A stretch of DNA of 64,000 nucleotides from Pseudohoeflea sp964511625 (GTDB lineage Bacteria > Pseudomonadota > Alphaproteobacteria > Rhizobiales > Rhizobiaceae), in NCBI GenBank assembly GCA_964511625.1, contig CAZEJG010000003.1, positions 154,498-218,497 on the forward strand. Direction: 5' to 3'. Positions 25,109-34,500 of this stretch are shown here, piece after piece; the stretch's first letter is position 1; each line of letters begins with the position of its first letter. The notes beneath the pieces were generated by a model. The model worked only from the letters and a program-made list of their open reading frames with translations. It made no database searches and was not told the DNA's origin. Both the position numbers and the translations under genes were made by a program.

Positions 25109-26314
25109 GTGACTGACGCCAACGACGCCAATAACGGTTCCTTCGGACGGGCAGGTGCGGACAAGGACCGGGACGGCCGATCGTCTGGGCCGATCGTGCC
25201 GGTATCGCCGTCGCAGGCGCTCAAGCCCGAAAAGGTTCCGCCGCCGCCGAAACGCTCGCGCCGGGCGCGCAGCCAGGTGGTCATCTTCCTCAATTTCATC
25301 ATGACCATGATGATCCTCGTCGCCGTCGTCGGCGTCGGGCTGTTCTGGTACGGAAAGTCCGAATTCGAGGGCGAGGGCCCGCTTGAACAATCCACCGCCT
25401 TCATGGTGCCCGAGGGCGCTGGCTTCAACCAGATCGCCTCCTCGCTGGAACAGCGCGGCATCATTTCGGACCAGCGTATCTTCCGGGTGGCCGGACGCAC
25501 GGTGATGGGAGACGACACGATCAAGGCCGGCGAATACGAGATCAAGGCGCATGCCTCGATGCGGCAGATTCTCGACCAGATGCGTGACGGCCGCTCGATC
25601 CTGCACTCCTTCACAATTCCCGAGGGCTACACGACCTTCCAGATCGTCCAGAAGCTGCGGGACGAGGAGATGCTCACCGGCGACCTGCCGGACGAGCTTC
25701 CGCCCGAAGGCTCCCTGCTGCCCGAGACCTACAAGTTCTCCCGCGGCGCCGAGCGCGCGGACATTCTCGATCAGATGGAGAAGGCGCAGACCCGGGCGCT
25801 CGACCAGATCTGGGCGCGGCGTTCGCCGGACCTGATGCTCGAGACCAAGGAAGAGCTCGTCATCCTCGCCTCGATCGTCGAGAAGGAAACGGGCCGCGCC
25901 GACGAACGCCCGCGCGTGGCAGGCGTGTTCCTCAACCGTCTGAAGAAGGGCATGCGCCTGCAATCGGATCCGACCGTCATCTACGGCGTCTTCGGCGGCG
26001 AGGGCAAACCCTCCGACCGGCCGATCTACAAGTCGGATCTCGAGAAGGAGACGCCGTACAACACCTACGTGATCAACGGTCTGCCGCCGACGCCGATCGC
26101 CAATCCGGGTCGCGAATCCATGGAGGCGGTCGCCAATCCGTCGCGCACCGATGATCTCTATTTTGTTGCCGACGGCTATGGCGGGCACACATTTGCCAAG
26201 ACGCTCGACGAGCACAACGCCAACGTGGCGCGCTGGCGCAAGCTGATGCGCGAGCAGGAAGCCAAGGCGAAGGCCGAGGCCGATGCCGCGGCAAAGACCG
26301 AAGGGGCCCAGTAA
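25109..26314 (+). CDS. mltG: Endolytic murein transglycosylase MltG (YceG-like)
   Basis: A 401-aa inner-membrane enzyme that cleaves nascent glycan strands and so ends peptidoglycan polymerisation. A cytoplasmic basic N-terminus is followed by one TM helix (about 50-78) and the periplasmic LysM-like and YceG domains. The catalytic Glu is in ASIVEKETGRADERP, followed by VAGVFLNRLKKGMRLQSDPTV. The Ala/Lys/Glu-rich C-terminus is variable. The start is GTG at 25109 with AGGAT ahead. It is 56 bases upstream of the yicC-like gene; the fabF-mltG-yicC-gmk order is typical of rhizobia. Confidence 0.95.
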   Translation: MTDANDANNGSFGRAGADKDRDGRSSGPIVPVSPSQALKPEKVPPPPKRSRRARSQVVIFLNFIMTMMILVAVVGVGLFWYGKSEFEGEGPLEQSTAFMVPEGAGFNQIASSLEQRGIISDQRIFRVAGRTVMGDDTIKAGEYEIKAHASMRQILDQMRDGRSILHSFTIPEGYTTFQIVQKLRDEEMLTGDLPDELPPEGSLLPETYKFSRGAERADILDQMEKAQTRALDQIWARRSPDLMLETKEELVILASIVEKETGRADERPRVAGVFLNRLKKGMRLQSDPTVIYGVFGGEGKPSDRPIYKSDLEKETPYNTYVINGLPPTPIANPGRESMEAVANPSRTDDLYFVADGYGGHTFAKTLDEHNANVARWRKLMREQEAKAKAEADAAAKTEGAQ

Positions 26315-26369
26315 GCGGAGAGAGGCGGGTGGCGAGGCACCACCCGCGACCGTGCTGGAGGGAGGGAAG

Positions 26370-27257
26370 ATGTCGGTACAATCGATGACCGGTTTCGCCC
26401 GGTCGGAGACGGCCTGGAACGGAGCCCGCTTCGTCTGGGAGATACGCTCCGTCAACGGCAAGGGGCTCGATGTCCGCCTGCGTCTGCCGCCGGGCTACGA
26501 GGCGCTGGAGACGGCTGCACGCAAGGCGGTGTCCGACGCCTTCGCCCGCGGCAACATGCAAGTCACCCTGCAGGCCGGCGAGGGCGCAGCACCGGTCGAG
26601 GCGGTCGTCAATGAAGATGCACTCGAAGCCGTGATCGCCCTCGTCAATCGTCTGGGCGACCGCATCGACGCGCAGAAACCCACACTCGACGGCATTCTCA
26701 ACATTCGTGGCATTCTCGAACTGCGCGAGCCCGAACTCGACGGCGCGCAAAAGGCCGAGCGGGACGCGGCGATCCTCACCGGCCTCGACGAGGCGATTGC
26801 CGCTCTCGCCGCCATGCGCGAACGCGAGGGCGCCGAACTCGTCCGCGTGCTTTCCGGCCAGATCGACAAGATTGCCGACCTTGCGGAAGCCGTGGAGAAC
26901 AGCCCGGCGCGCTCGCCCGAAGCCATCCGCATGCGGCTGGCCGAGCAGGTTTCGGCTCTCCTCGATGCCCATCAGGGTCTGGATATGGACCGCATTCACA
27001 TGGAAGCGGCCATCCTGGCGACGAAGGCCGATCTGCGCGAGGAAATCGACCGGCTCAAGGCACATGTCGGCGCCGTCCGCGAGCTTCTCGCCGAAGGCGG
27101 ACCGGTGGGCCGCAGGCTCGATTTCCTGGCCCAGGAATTCAATCGCGAAACCAATACGATATGTTCCAAATCGAATGCCGCACAAGTGACAGCAATCGGA
27201 CTTGATCTGAAGGTGCTCATCGATCAGTTTCGGGAACAAATTCAGAATCTGGAGTGA
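26370..27257 (+). CDS. YicC/YloC family endoribonuclease
   Basis: A 295-aa protein. The N-terminal YicC domain starts SVQSMTGFARSE and has the WEIRSVNGKGLDVRLRLP segment; the C-terminal DUF1732 domain ends with FLAQEFNRETNTICSKS, the most conserved stretch of the family. YicC proteins are endoribonucleases reported to affect RNA stability. GGAGGGAAG directly precedes ATG 26370, which I prefer to the open frame from 26283 overlapping mltG. The stop overlaps the start region of gmk, so the two are translationally close. Confidence 0.92.
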   Translation: MSVQSMTGFARSETAWNGARFVWEIRSVNGKGLDVRLRLPPGYEALETAARKAVSDAFARGNMQVTLQAGEGAAPVEAVVNEDALEAVIALVNRLGDRIDAQKPTLDGILNIRGILELREPELDGAQKAERDAAILTGLDEAIAALAAMREREGAELVRVLSGQIDKIADLAEAVENSPARSPEAIRMRLAEQVSALLDAHQGLDMDRIHMEAAILATKADLREEIDRLKAHVGAVRELLAEGGPVGRRLDFLAQEFNRETNTICSKSNAAQVTAIGLDLKVLIDQFREQIQNLE

Positions 27258-27259
27258 CC

Positions 27260-27940
27260 ATGTCCGGCATGAGCCCCGAGCCACTGCCTTCGAGCCGCAT
27301 CAAGCGCAGGGGCCTGATGCTGGTCCTGTCATCGCCCTCGGGCGCGGGCAAGTCGACCATCGCGCGCAACCTGCTGGAAACCGATCACCAGCTCAATCTC
27401 TCGGTCAGCGTGACCACGCGGCCGCGTCGCGCCAGCGAGATCGACGGCGTCCATTACCACTTTCTCAGCGAGCGCGAATTCGCCCTCATGCGCGACAACG
27501 ACGAATTGCTGGAATGGGCGCAGGTCCACGGCAATTTCTACGGCACGCCGCGCGAGGCGGCCGAGCGGGCCATGGCCGAGGGCCGCGACATGCTCTTCGA
27601 TATCGACTGGCAGGGTGCGCTGCAGCTGCAGGAACGCATGTCCGCCGACGTGGTCTCGATCTTCGTGCTGCCGCCCTCCATGGCCGAACTGCGCGCCCGG
27701 CTGAACCGTCGGGCCGAGGATTCGCCCGAGGTCATCGAACAGCGCCTCGCCAATGCGCGCGCCGAAATCGAGCACTGGCGCGAATACGACTACTGTGTCG
27801 TCAACGACGATCTCGAACGCGCCTATGATGCGGTGCGCGCCATCGTGCAGTCTGAACGGCTGCGACGCGATCGCCGTCCGGGCCTGTTCGAGTTCGTCTC
27901 CGATCTCCTCAACGAGCCGGATACACCGCCGAAGCGCTAG
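27260..27940 (+). CDS. gmk: Guanylate kinase
   Basis: A 226-aa kinase converting GMP to GDP. The P-loop is SSPSGAGKST, followed by the GMP-binding SVTTRPRRASEIDGVHYHF and YGTPREA, DIDWQGALQL and the C-terminal helix. The ATG at 27260 is chosen over the GTG at 27254, two codons earlier. It lies directly after the yicC-like gene (TGA at 27255-27257) and converges on rsmA. Confidence 0.97.
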   Translation: MSGMSPEPLPSSRIKRRGLMLVLSSPSGAGKSTIARNLLETDHQLNLSVSVTTRPRRASEIDGVHYHFLSEREFALMRDNDELLEWAQVHGNFYGTPREAAERAMAEGRDMLFDIDWQGALQLQERMSADVVSIFVLPPSMAELRARLNRRAEDSPEVIEQRLANARAEIEHWREYDYCVVNDDLERAYDAVRAIVQSERLRRDRRPGLFEFVSDLLNEPDTPPKR

Positions 27941-28002
27941 ATTGGGATGGCTTCAGGCTTCCACTTCGGGGCGTAACCATCACCCGACTTCGGGACTTAT
28001 CG

Positions 28003-28848
28003 TCAGCCGCGGGTATCGCGCCAGGTGCGGGCGAGTTCGCAGAATTCCTCGATGGAAAGTGTTTCGGCCCGCCGCGTCGGGTCGATGCCGGCCGCCTCCA
28101 GCAAAGCTTCCCCGCCCAGCGGCTTGAGGCTCTGGCGCAGCATCTTGCGGCGCTGGCCGAACGCGGCGTGGGTGATCCGCTCGAGATCGTCGAGCCGGCA
28201 GGGAATCCGCGTCGCAAGCGGCGTCAGGTGCACCACCGAGGACGTCACCTTGGGCGGCGGGTTGAAGGCCTGCGGGGGAATGTCGAACAGGATTTCGGCA
28301 TCAGCGATCCAGCCTGCGAGGACGCCCAGCCGGCCATAATGGTTGGAGCCGGGTTTGGCGACGATACGCTGGCCCACTTCCTTCTGGAACATCAGCGTCA
28401 TGGAGTCCCAGAACGGGTTCTCGACGTCATGTGTAAGCCAGTCGATCAGCAGCTGCGTGCCGACATTGTAGGGCAGGTTGGCGACGATCCGTGTCGGCCG
28501 GCCGGAGGCAAGATCCGAGAGATCGGTCTTCAGCGCATCGCCCTCAATCACCTTGAGCCGTCCCGGATAGTGATCGGCGATTTCCGCGAGCGCCGGCAGG
28601 CAGCGCGGATCGCGCTCGACGGCGATCACCTTCTGCGCGCCGGTCGCCAGAAGCGCGCGGGTCAGGCCGCCAGGTCCCGGCCCGATCTCGATCACCAGAT
28701 GGTCGTCGAGCGAGCCGGCCGCACGCGCTATCTTCTGCGTCAGGTTCAGATCGAAAAGAAAGTTCTGGCCGAGCGACTTGAGCGCGCCGAGCCCGTGGCG
28801 GGCGACGACGTCACGCAGCGGGGGAAGTCCGTCGAAGGCGAGGCTCAC
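28003..28848 (-). CDS. rsmA: 16S rRNA dimethyladenosine transferase (KsgA)
   Basis: A 281-aa methyltransferase that dimethylates A1518 and A1519 of 16S rRNA. The N-terminus has SLGQNFLFDLNLTQKI; the SAM motif is EIGPGPGGLTRAL, and the target-base motif is NLPYNVGTQL. The start is GTG at 28848, overlapping the TGA of pdxA (GTGA), so it is translationally coupled to that gene; the longer open frame upstream runs antisense-like through pdxA and is not family sequence. The lptF-lptG-lptD-surA-pdxA-rsmA order is a classical proteobacterial cluster. Confidence 0.97.
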   Translation of the reverse strand: MSLAFDGLPPLRDVVARHGLGALKSLGQNFLFDLNLTQKIARAAGSLDDHLVIEIGPGPGGLTRALLATGAQKVIAVERDPRCLPALAEIADHYPGRLKVIEGDALKTDLSDLASGRPTRIVANLPYNVGTQLLIDWLTHDVENPFWDSMTLMFQKEVGQRIVAKPGSNHYGRLGVLAGWIADAEILFDIPPQAFNPPPKVTSSVVHLTPLATRIPCRLDDLERITHAAFGQRRKMLRQSLKPLGGEALLEAAGIDPTRRAETLSIEEFCELARTWRDTRG

Positions 28849-29882
28849 GACATCGCCTGCGCCGCTGCGCCGTGGGAGGCCATGGCCGCAGCGGCCATCA
28901 GCGCCGAGATCATGCTGTCGGGACGGGCCTGGCCGGTGCCGGCAAGCGAAAAGGCGGTGCCGTGATCCGGAGAGGTGCGGATGAAGGGAAGCCCCAGCGT
29001 GATGTTGACGCCGTCGTGAAAGCCCAGTGTCTTCACCGGAATGAGCGCCTGGTCGTGATACATGCACAGCGCCGCGTCATAGGCGACGCGGGCTTCCTCG
29101 TGAAACATCGTATCGGCCGGCAGCGGTCCGTAGGCGACGATGCCCTCGGCCTGCAACTGGCTGATCGCCGGCCGGACGATGTCCTCGTCTTCGCTGCCGA
29201 GCGCGCCGTTCTCGCCCGCATGCGGATTGAGCCCGGAGACCGCAATCCGCGGGCTCCTGATGCCGAAACGCCGCATCAGGTCGTTTGCCAGCACCCTGCC
29301 GGTCTCGACGATCTCCTGCGTCGTCAGCGCCTCCGGAACCCGCGACAGCGGGATGTGGATGGTGACAGGGGCAACCCGAAGATGCTGGTTGGCGAGAAGC
29401 ATGACGGGGCGAACTTGCGTCCCCGTACGCTCGGACGCCAGCGCCGCGAGATATTCCGTATGCCCGGGAAAGCGGAAGCCCGCCTCGTAAAGGACCGCCT
29501 TGGCGATCGGTGCGGTGACCACACCGTCGGCGCGGCCGTCGCTGGCGAACTCCACCGCCAGCCGGATCGCCTCGATGACCGCCCCTGCATTTGCGGAATC
29601 CGGCTTGCCGGGCTGAACGGGTGCGGCGCACCGGACGGGAACCACGGGGAGGGCCGTCGCAAAGGCCTCGCCGGCCTCTTCCGGTTCCGTTTCATTGAGC
29701 GGCACGTCGAGGCCCAAGGCGGCAGCGCGTGCCAAGAGTACCGCCGGGTCGCCGACGACGAAGAATGCAGGCATGCGCATGGCTTGGCGTCTGGACCATG
29801 CGAGCAGAGCGATATCCGGACCGATACCGGCCGGATCGCCCATGCTTAGCGCCAGAGCGCCCGATCCACCGCCGGAATCCAT
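28845..29882 (-). CDS. pdxA: 4-hydroxythreonine-4-phosphate dehydrogenase
   Basis: A 345-aa NAD-dependent enzyme of the DXP-dependent pyridoxal 5'-phosphate pathway. It begins GALALSMGDPAGIGPDIAL; metal ligands are the His residues in FPGHTEYLA, YHDQALIPVK and TSPDHGTAF. GGAG stands 8 bases before the ATG at 29882. It overlaps rsmA by four bases and follows the SurA-like gene by 16 bases. Confidence 0.96.
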   Translation of the reverse strand: MDSGGGSGALALSMGDPAGIGPDIALLAWSRRQAMRMPAFFVVGDPAVLLARAAALGLDVPLNETEPEEAGEAFATALPVVPVRCAAPVQPGKPDSANAGAVIEAIRLAVEFASDGRADGVVTAPIAKAVLYEAGFRFPGHTEYLAALASERTGTQVRPVMLLANQHLRVAPVTIHIPLSRVPEALTTQEIVETGRVLANDLMRRFGIRSPRIAVSGLNPHAGENGALGSEDEDIVRPAISQLQAEGIVAYGPLPADTMFHEEARVAYDAALCMYHDQALIPVKTLGFHDGVNITLGLPFIRTSPDHGTAFSLAGTGQARPDSMISALMAAAAMASHGAAAQAMS

Positions 29883-29898
29883 CTGGAACTCCGCGGTG

Positions 29899-30840
29899 TC
29901 AGCGGTTGGAGATGACGGCGCGCGACCGCAGTTCGGTGAGGTACTTCTCCGAGTCCGCGCTTTCGGACGTGCCGTTGTCGTTCTCTGCCTGGAAGACCAT
30001 GGCCGCCGCCACGTCGTCGGAGACGGTCTTGGAGGAGCACACCGCGATGAACTCGATACCGCGATTGGTCTTGCGCGGCTTGGTGGTGCCGCCCGAATTC
30101 GTGCTCTCCACGGCCGACTTCCAGTCGCCCGGCAGCTGCGGCTGCAAAACGCGGCCGAGATCGCGGACGGTAACGTCGGTGAGGCCCTTGACCATGTCAT
30201 GGGTCGACGCACAGTTGGAGAACTGAGCGCGCATGCGCTCGGCTTCCCGCTGGCGGGCGCCGAGATAAGCGCCCGAGCGCTTCGATTCCGGCACCACGAA
30301 GATCACCTGCTGGAGAATGTACTCGGTCGTCGAGGGCTTCGAGCCGCCGCTCTCGAGCATCTTGGCAACAAGGTCCTGCGTGCTCGAGCTTTCCGAACCG
30401 TAACGGGCCTGCACGAGCCGCGGCCAGGTCATCTGCACCCGGATGTAGTCCTTGAAGTGACCTGCCGTCACGCCGGCCTGTGCGAGGACCTGGGTGAGCT
30501 GCTGGGTCGTCATCTTGTTGTTGGAGGCAAACCGCTGAAATGAGGCCTCCACCTGGGAATCCGGGATGGTTGCACCGACGCGGCGGGCTTCCTGCATCTT
30601 CAGCGCCTCTTCGGTCAGCTGCTCGCGCGCCTTCTGCTGCAGGTTGCCCTTCTGGCGCTGCAGTCTGAGAAAGGCCGCGCGGCGGGCGATGTCGACGCTG
30701 GTGATGGCCTGCTTGTTGACCACGATCTTGATCTCGCTCGCCGCATGGGCGGCAGGTGTGACCGCGGGGATGGCGAGAGTGGCCGCCACCACCGCCGCAA
30801 ACAGGCAGCGGGCGACACGGCGTACGGACGTTGATTTCAT
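29899..30840 (-). CDS. SurA-like periplasmic chaperone with degenerate parvulin part
   Basis: A 313-aa exported protein with a signal peptide (about 1-34, AHA-AS). The SurA N-domain has ITSVDIARRAAFLRLQ, EEALKMQEARR and a SurA-type helical region to about 165. The following part sits where the parvulin prolyl isomerase should be (ILQQVIFVVPESKR, then VTVRDLGRV), but I do not see a full catalytic signature, and only one such segment fits in 313 residues; E. coli SurA has two. It probably escorts outer-membrane proteins, fitting its place directly downstream of lptD. Chaperone role is from family and context. Confidence 0.8.
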   Translation of the reverse strand: MKSTSVRRVARCLFAAVVAATLAIPAVTPAAHAASEIKIVVNKQAITSVDIARRAAFLRLQRQKGNLQQKAREQLTEEALKMQEARRVGATIPDSQVEASFQRFASNNKMTTQQLTQVLAQAGVTAGHFKDYIRVQMTWPRLVQARYGSESSSTQDLVAKMLESGGSKPSTTEYILQQVIFVVPESKRSGAYLGARQREAERMRAQFSNCASTHDMVKGLTDVTVRDLGRVLQPQLPGDWKSAVESTNSGGTTKPRKTNRGIEFIAVCSSKTVSDDVAAAMVFQAENDNGTSESADSEKYLTELRSRAVISNR

Positions 30841-31018
30841 GGCAGTGTCCCTTTTCCTTCCGGCTCCTCCGCCGGCACCTGGCCGAGTCCCCGGCAATTG
30901 CTCTGCCGGCCGGCTCCTATCGCCCGCCTCAATCGCCCCTGCATGCGGCGAAAGGATGACGTTCCCCGGGGAAACGGCATCCGGCTTTCGCCGCCCGGGC
31001 GGGCGCATGCAAACATGA

Positions 31019-33406
31019 TCAGAATGTTTTCCCGGTGGCGTTGCCGTAGTCAAGGTCTCCGAGGGTGCGCAGGCTCAGGCGAGCCCCGATGCTCCATTTT
31101 TTCGGATCGCTCGTGTAGCTAGGCTTGCGCTCGTAGCTCACCGTCAGCGCGATACAGTCGTCCTCATAGGCAAAGCCGACCGTCGAGGTCGAAAAGCGCT
31201 TGTCGATGAGATCGTATCCGGACGATCCGAAGACCCGCCAGTTTTCCGCGAAGCGCAGGCTGAGCGCACCGTTGAGGCCCTCGCGGTCGACTTCCGAGCC
31301 GTAGCCGGCGCTGTTCACATCGCGCTGCGCCTTGATATTCGAATAGGTGAGCGAACCCGTTAGCTTCTCATGCGTGAAATTTGCCGTCACATCGGTGCGC
31401 TGGACGTCGAAGTCGTCCTTGTCGAAGCGGGCGGACGCCGACAGGCCGACGCCGATGGGGAGCTGGAAGCCTGCCTGGCCGACAACGTCGGAGACGTCCT
31501 CTTCGAGGCCCGAATTGTTGCCCGCATAGGTCAGGCTGTTGACCGCGAAGGAATTGAGCCCGGCAAGCTGATAGGACTGGCCGACGATCGCATGCGTGGT
31601 CACGCCGTTTTCGAACGTGCCTGTATAGCGGAAGCCGACATTGGCGCGGGTGCCGCCCTCCATCCGGTCGTATCCGGAGAACTTGTCGCGCTCGAACAGG
31701 CTGGTGGCGTCGAAGACGAAGCTCTGCGCGTCCTCGTTCGGCAGGCCTCCGGCCACATCCTCGTTGTTGCGGACGAAAACCTGCGCGATCGGCTCGAACA
31801 CATGGGTCGAGGATCCGGTGGTGGCCAGGATCGGGTAGCTCGCCTCCAGCCCGGCCGTCAGCAGGCCGCGGGTGGCGTTGTCCTCGCCGGAGAGCATGGA
31901 CGGCGTCGAGGTCGTGTTGAAGTGGTGGATATCGCCGCGCGCCGCCACGAGCGGGGTCAGTCGCAGGCCGGTATCGGTGGTGAAGGTGCGTTTCCACGCG
32001 ATTTCAGCCGTCAGCCGCTCGTTCTGGCCCTCGAGACCGCGATAGATGCCGTCGACCACATACTCGCGCTTGCGGCTGATCGACTGGGCGTTGACATCGA
32101 GCGACAGTTCGCCGCCGGCCACCGGCTGCGAGAATATCTTGTTGTAGTCGATGACCGGATGGACGCGTGCCTCGCGATCCTCGCGGAAATCGGCCATCTG
32201 GTCGCCGAGATAGCTCGGATCGTTGCCATAGCTCAGATCGGTCCCGTCATAGATACGGCCGTCGCGGATATCGACCCAGAAGGCGCGCATGTCGAAGTAA
32301 TTGCGGCGGCCGAGACCGGTCAGATAGATTTCCGACTTCTGGCGATCGTCGTCGAAGCCGGTGATCTCGTAGGTCTGCGCAAAGCTGGGATCGCTTTCCA
32401 GCATGATGTCCCAGCCGAACGTCCAGCGCGGATTGATCTTGAACCGGCCGGTCGTACCGATGAGACCACGTTGCTTTTCGGCCCGGTCCACCGCAGCCGT
32501 CGCAGCGTCGAATTCGTCCTGGCCGGTCTGGTTGATGCCTGCCGCGCGCAGCGTGATCATGCCGTTCTCGAACCGCTTCCGGAATTCGGCATCCAGAAGG
32601 AAGCCCTGCTGCGTGTAGCCGGTGCCGGTGACGGTCACGTCTGCGCTCGGGCCGAGCGTCAGGAAATAAGGCACCCGGGCCCACGTGCCGAGCGCATCGT
32701 CTGTACCGAAGGAGGGCGTGAGAAAGCCGCTCTTGCGCTTGCGGTCGAAATCCGGGACTTCCAGATAGGGAAGGTAGGCGATCGGCATTCCGAAAAGCTC
32801 GAAGCGGGCGTTCCGCAGCTTGATCGTGCGGGTCCGATCGTCCTTGATCACCCGCTGTGCCTTGACCTGCCAGATCGGCGGCTTTTCCGGATGCTCCTTG
32901 CACGGCTGGCAAGCCGTGTAGACGCCGTTGTTGAAGGTCGTTTCCACGCCGCCGCGGCGTTCCGCACTTTCGGCGGCGATACGCGTCTGGTCCGGTGTGA
33001 CGATCTGCAGCGCATTGACGAACCCGTCGGCGAAATCGTCGGTGATGTCGATCTCGTCGGCTGAAATGATGTTGCCGTCCGGCTCTTGAATCTGAACCCG
33101 CCCGTAGGCGCGCATGCGCCCGGTCTTCTGGTCGTATTCCACCCGCTCGGCCACCAGGTGGTAGCCGGTATAGTCGATCTGCACACCGCCGGTGGCAATC
33201 ACCATCTCGGTGTCGTTGTTGTAGATCAGTTCATCCGCCGTCAGCAGCATCCGCGCATCGGCCGGAGCCTCGATGCCGGGAATCGACTGCGCCAGGGCAG
33301 GGGTGGACGAGTACGGAGCAAAGGCGGCGAACAGCGCGCACGCGGCCGCGCTGGCGCGCAATACGCCAGTCAGAGCTGATTTGTTAAATCGGCCCGTCGC
33401 CGTCAC
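31019..33406 (-). CDS. lptD: LPS-assembly protein LptD
   Basis: A 795-aa outer-membrane protein that inserts lipopolysaccharide into the outer leaflet. It has a signal peptide (about 1-39, ALA-QS), an N-terminal OstA/LptA-like beta-jellyroll (LTADELIYNNDTEMVIATGG) and a large C-terminal barrel. Mature cysteines visible are C166 and C169 (ACQPC) and C751, three rather than the four of E. coli LptD, so its disulfide pattern differs. The start is GTG at 33406, sharing one base with the lptG stop (TAGTG), with AAGGAGGA inside the end of lptG. Last of the lptF-lptG-lptD series. Confidence 0.96.
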   Translation of the reverse strand: MTATGRFNKSALTGVLRASAAACALFAAFAPYSSTPALAQSIPGIEAPADARMLLTADELIYNNDTEMVIATGGVQIDYTGYHLVAERVEYDQKTGRMRAYGRVQIQEPDGNIISADEIDITDDFADGFVNALQIVTPDQTRIAAESAERRGGVETTFNNGVYTACQPCKEHPEKPPIWQVKAQRVIKDDRTRTIKLRNARFELFGMPIAYLPYLEVPDFDRKRKSGFLTPSFGTDDALGTWARVPYFLTLGPSADVTVTGTGYTQQGFLLDAEFRKRFENGMITLRAAGINQTGQDEFDAATAAVDRAEKQRGLIGTTGRFKINPRWTFGWDIMLESDPSFAQTYEITGFDDDRQKSEIYLTGLGRRNYFDMRAFWVDIRDGRIYDGTDLSYGNDPSYLGDQMADFREDREARVHPVIDYNKIFSQPVAGGELSLDVNAQSISRKREYVVDGIYRGLEGQNERLTAEIAWKRTFTTDTGLRLTPLVAARGDIHHFNTTSTPSMLSGEDNATRGLLTAGLEASYPILATTGSSTHVFEPIAQVFVRNNEDVAGGLPNEDAQSFVFDATSLFERDKFSGYDRMEGGTRANVGFRYTGTFENGVTTHAIVGQSYQLAGLNSFAVNSLTYAGNNSGLEEDVSDVVGQAGFQLPIGVGLSASARFDKDDFDVQRTDVTANFTHEKLTGSLTYSNIKAQRDVNSAGYGSEVDREGLNGALSLRFAENWRVFGSSGYDLIDKRFSTSTVGFAYEDDCIALTVSYERKPSYTSDPKKWSIGARLSLRTLGDLDYGNATGKTF

Positions 33407-34500
33407 TATCCGTCCTCCTTGTGGAGAAGTACTGTCGTCCCCAACGAAGCCGCCACCACCACCGGCAACCAGGCCGCAACGATCGGGGGCAGGGTTCCCG
33501 CCTCACCGAAGGCCTGTATGACTTCGGAAACGACATAAAGCACGAAGCCGGCGAGGATTCCACCCAGAATCACAGTCATTGATTGCCCGAACCTTACAAA
33601 CCGAAGCGAGACCATGGCGGCAATGAGCGTCATGGCCGAAAAAAGTGCGGGAAGCGCGATGAGACGGTGAAACTGCATGGCGTAACCGTCAGCCGATACA
33701 CCATAAGATCGTGCTGCGGCGATCTTGGCAGGCAACTGGAAAATGGAAATCGAATCCGGCGGCACGAGCGATTCGTCGAGGAACTCGGCGGATAGTCCGG
33801 TCGGTACTTCGAGGCGGTCGATCGATTCGCGGGGCGCCCCGGCACGGTAGCGTGTGACGTCGGTGAGAACCCAGGCGCCGTCGGTGAGCTGAGCCTGCTT
33901 GGCTTCCAGCCTGTCGAGCGGTTGGCCTTCCGCGTCGAATCGAATGAAGGTCGCATCCCCCAGCAGCGTGCCGCGCTCGGCCCGCACCTTTGCGGAAATG
34001 ATCGTGTCCCCATCGGCTGTTCGCTGCTTGAAGAAGGGCGGTCCCGAGCTTTCCACCGGCGCATTGGTGCGCAGGCCGCTGTCGAGCATCACCCGCTCGA
34101 CGACCGCCGTCGACGTCGTGGCGAGTGGGTTGAGGAGGAAGATCGTCGCGATACCCAGCAGCAGATTTGCGGCCAGCAGCGGAGCCATGAACTGCCAGGC
34201 CGACACGCCGGAGGCGCGGGCGATCACCAGCTCGTATTTGCGGTTGAGCTGCATCAGCGTGGCGATCGAGGCCAGAAGCGCGATGAACGGGATCGCCGTC
34301 TGAACCACAAGCGGCACCCGCAGCAGCGAGATATAGAAGCCGATGCCGATCGAGTAGCCCGGCGAGGAGGAGAATCGTCCGGACGTCTCGTTGAAGTCGA
34401 CGAGCAGGATGATCAGCACCACGGCGCAGAAATAACCGATGAATGTCTTGAGGTAGCGGCGAAAAAAATACCGCCAGAGCGTTCCGGGAACGAGCTTCAT
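33406..34500 (-). CDS. lptG: LPS export permease LptG
   Basis: A 364-aa inner-membrane subunit of the LptB2FG exporter. Three N-terminal TM helices (VDFNETSGRF lies between the first and second), a periplasmic jellyroll domain (about 100-260) and three C-terminal helices form the YjgP/YjgQ family layout. Start 34500 overlaps the lptF stop by four bases (ATGA). It works with LptF and an LptB ATPase not in this window to push LPS into the Lpt bridge. Confidence 0.95.
   Translation of the reverse strand: MKLVPGTLWRYFFRRYLKTFIGYFCAVVLIILLVDFNETSGRFSSSPGYSIGIGFYISLLRVPLVVQTAIPFIALLASIATLMQLNRKYELVIARASGVSAWQFMAPLLAANLLLGIATIFLLNPLATTSTAVVERVMLDSGLRTNAPVESSGPPFFKQRTADGDTIISAKVRAERGTLLGDATFIRFDAEGQPLDRLEAKQAQLTDGAWVLTDVTRYRAGAPRESIDRLEVPTGLSAEFLDESLVPPDSISIFQLPAKIAAARSYGVSADGYAMQFHRLIALPALFSAMTLIAAMVSLRFVRFGQSMTVILGGILAGFVLYVVSEVIQAFGEAGTLPPIVAAWLPVVVAASLGTTVLLHKEDG
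33413..33420 (-). promoter_or_regulatory. Shine-Dalgarno for lptD inside lptG
   Basis: AAGGAGGA on the minus strand, about 6 bases before the GTG at 33406. It supports the GTG start and translational coupling to lptG. Confidence 0.85.

Noticed and set aside
31370..33064. A 564-codon plus-strand open frame inside lptD
   Set aside because: Antisense of lptD, no motifs, no ribosome site.
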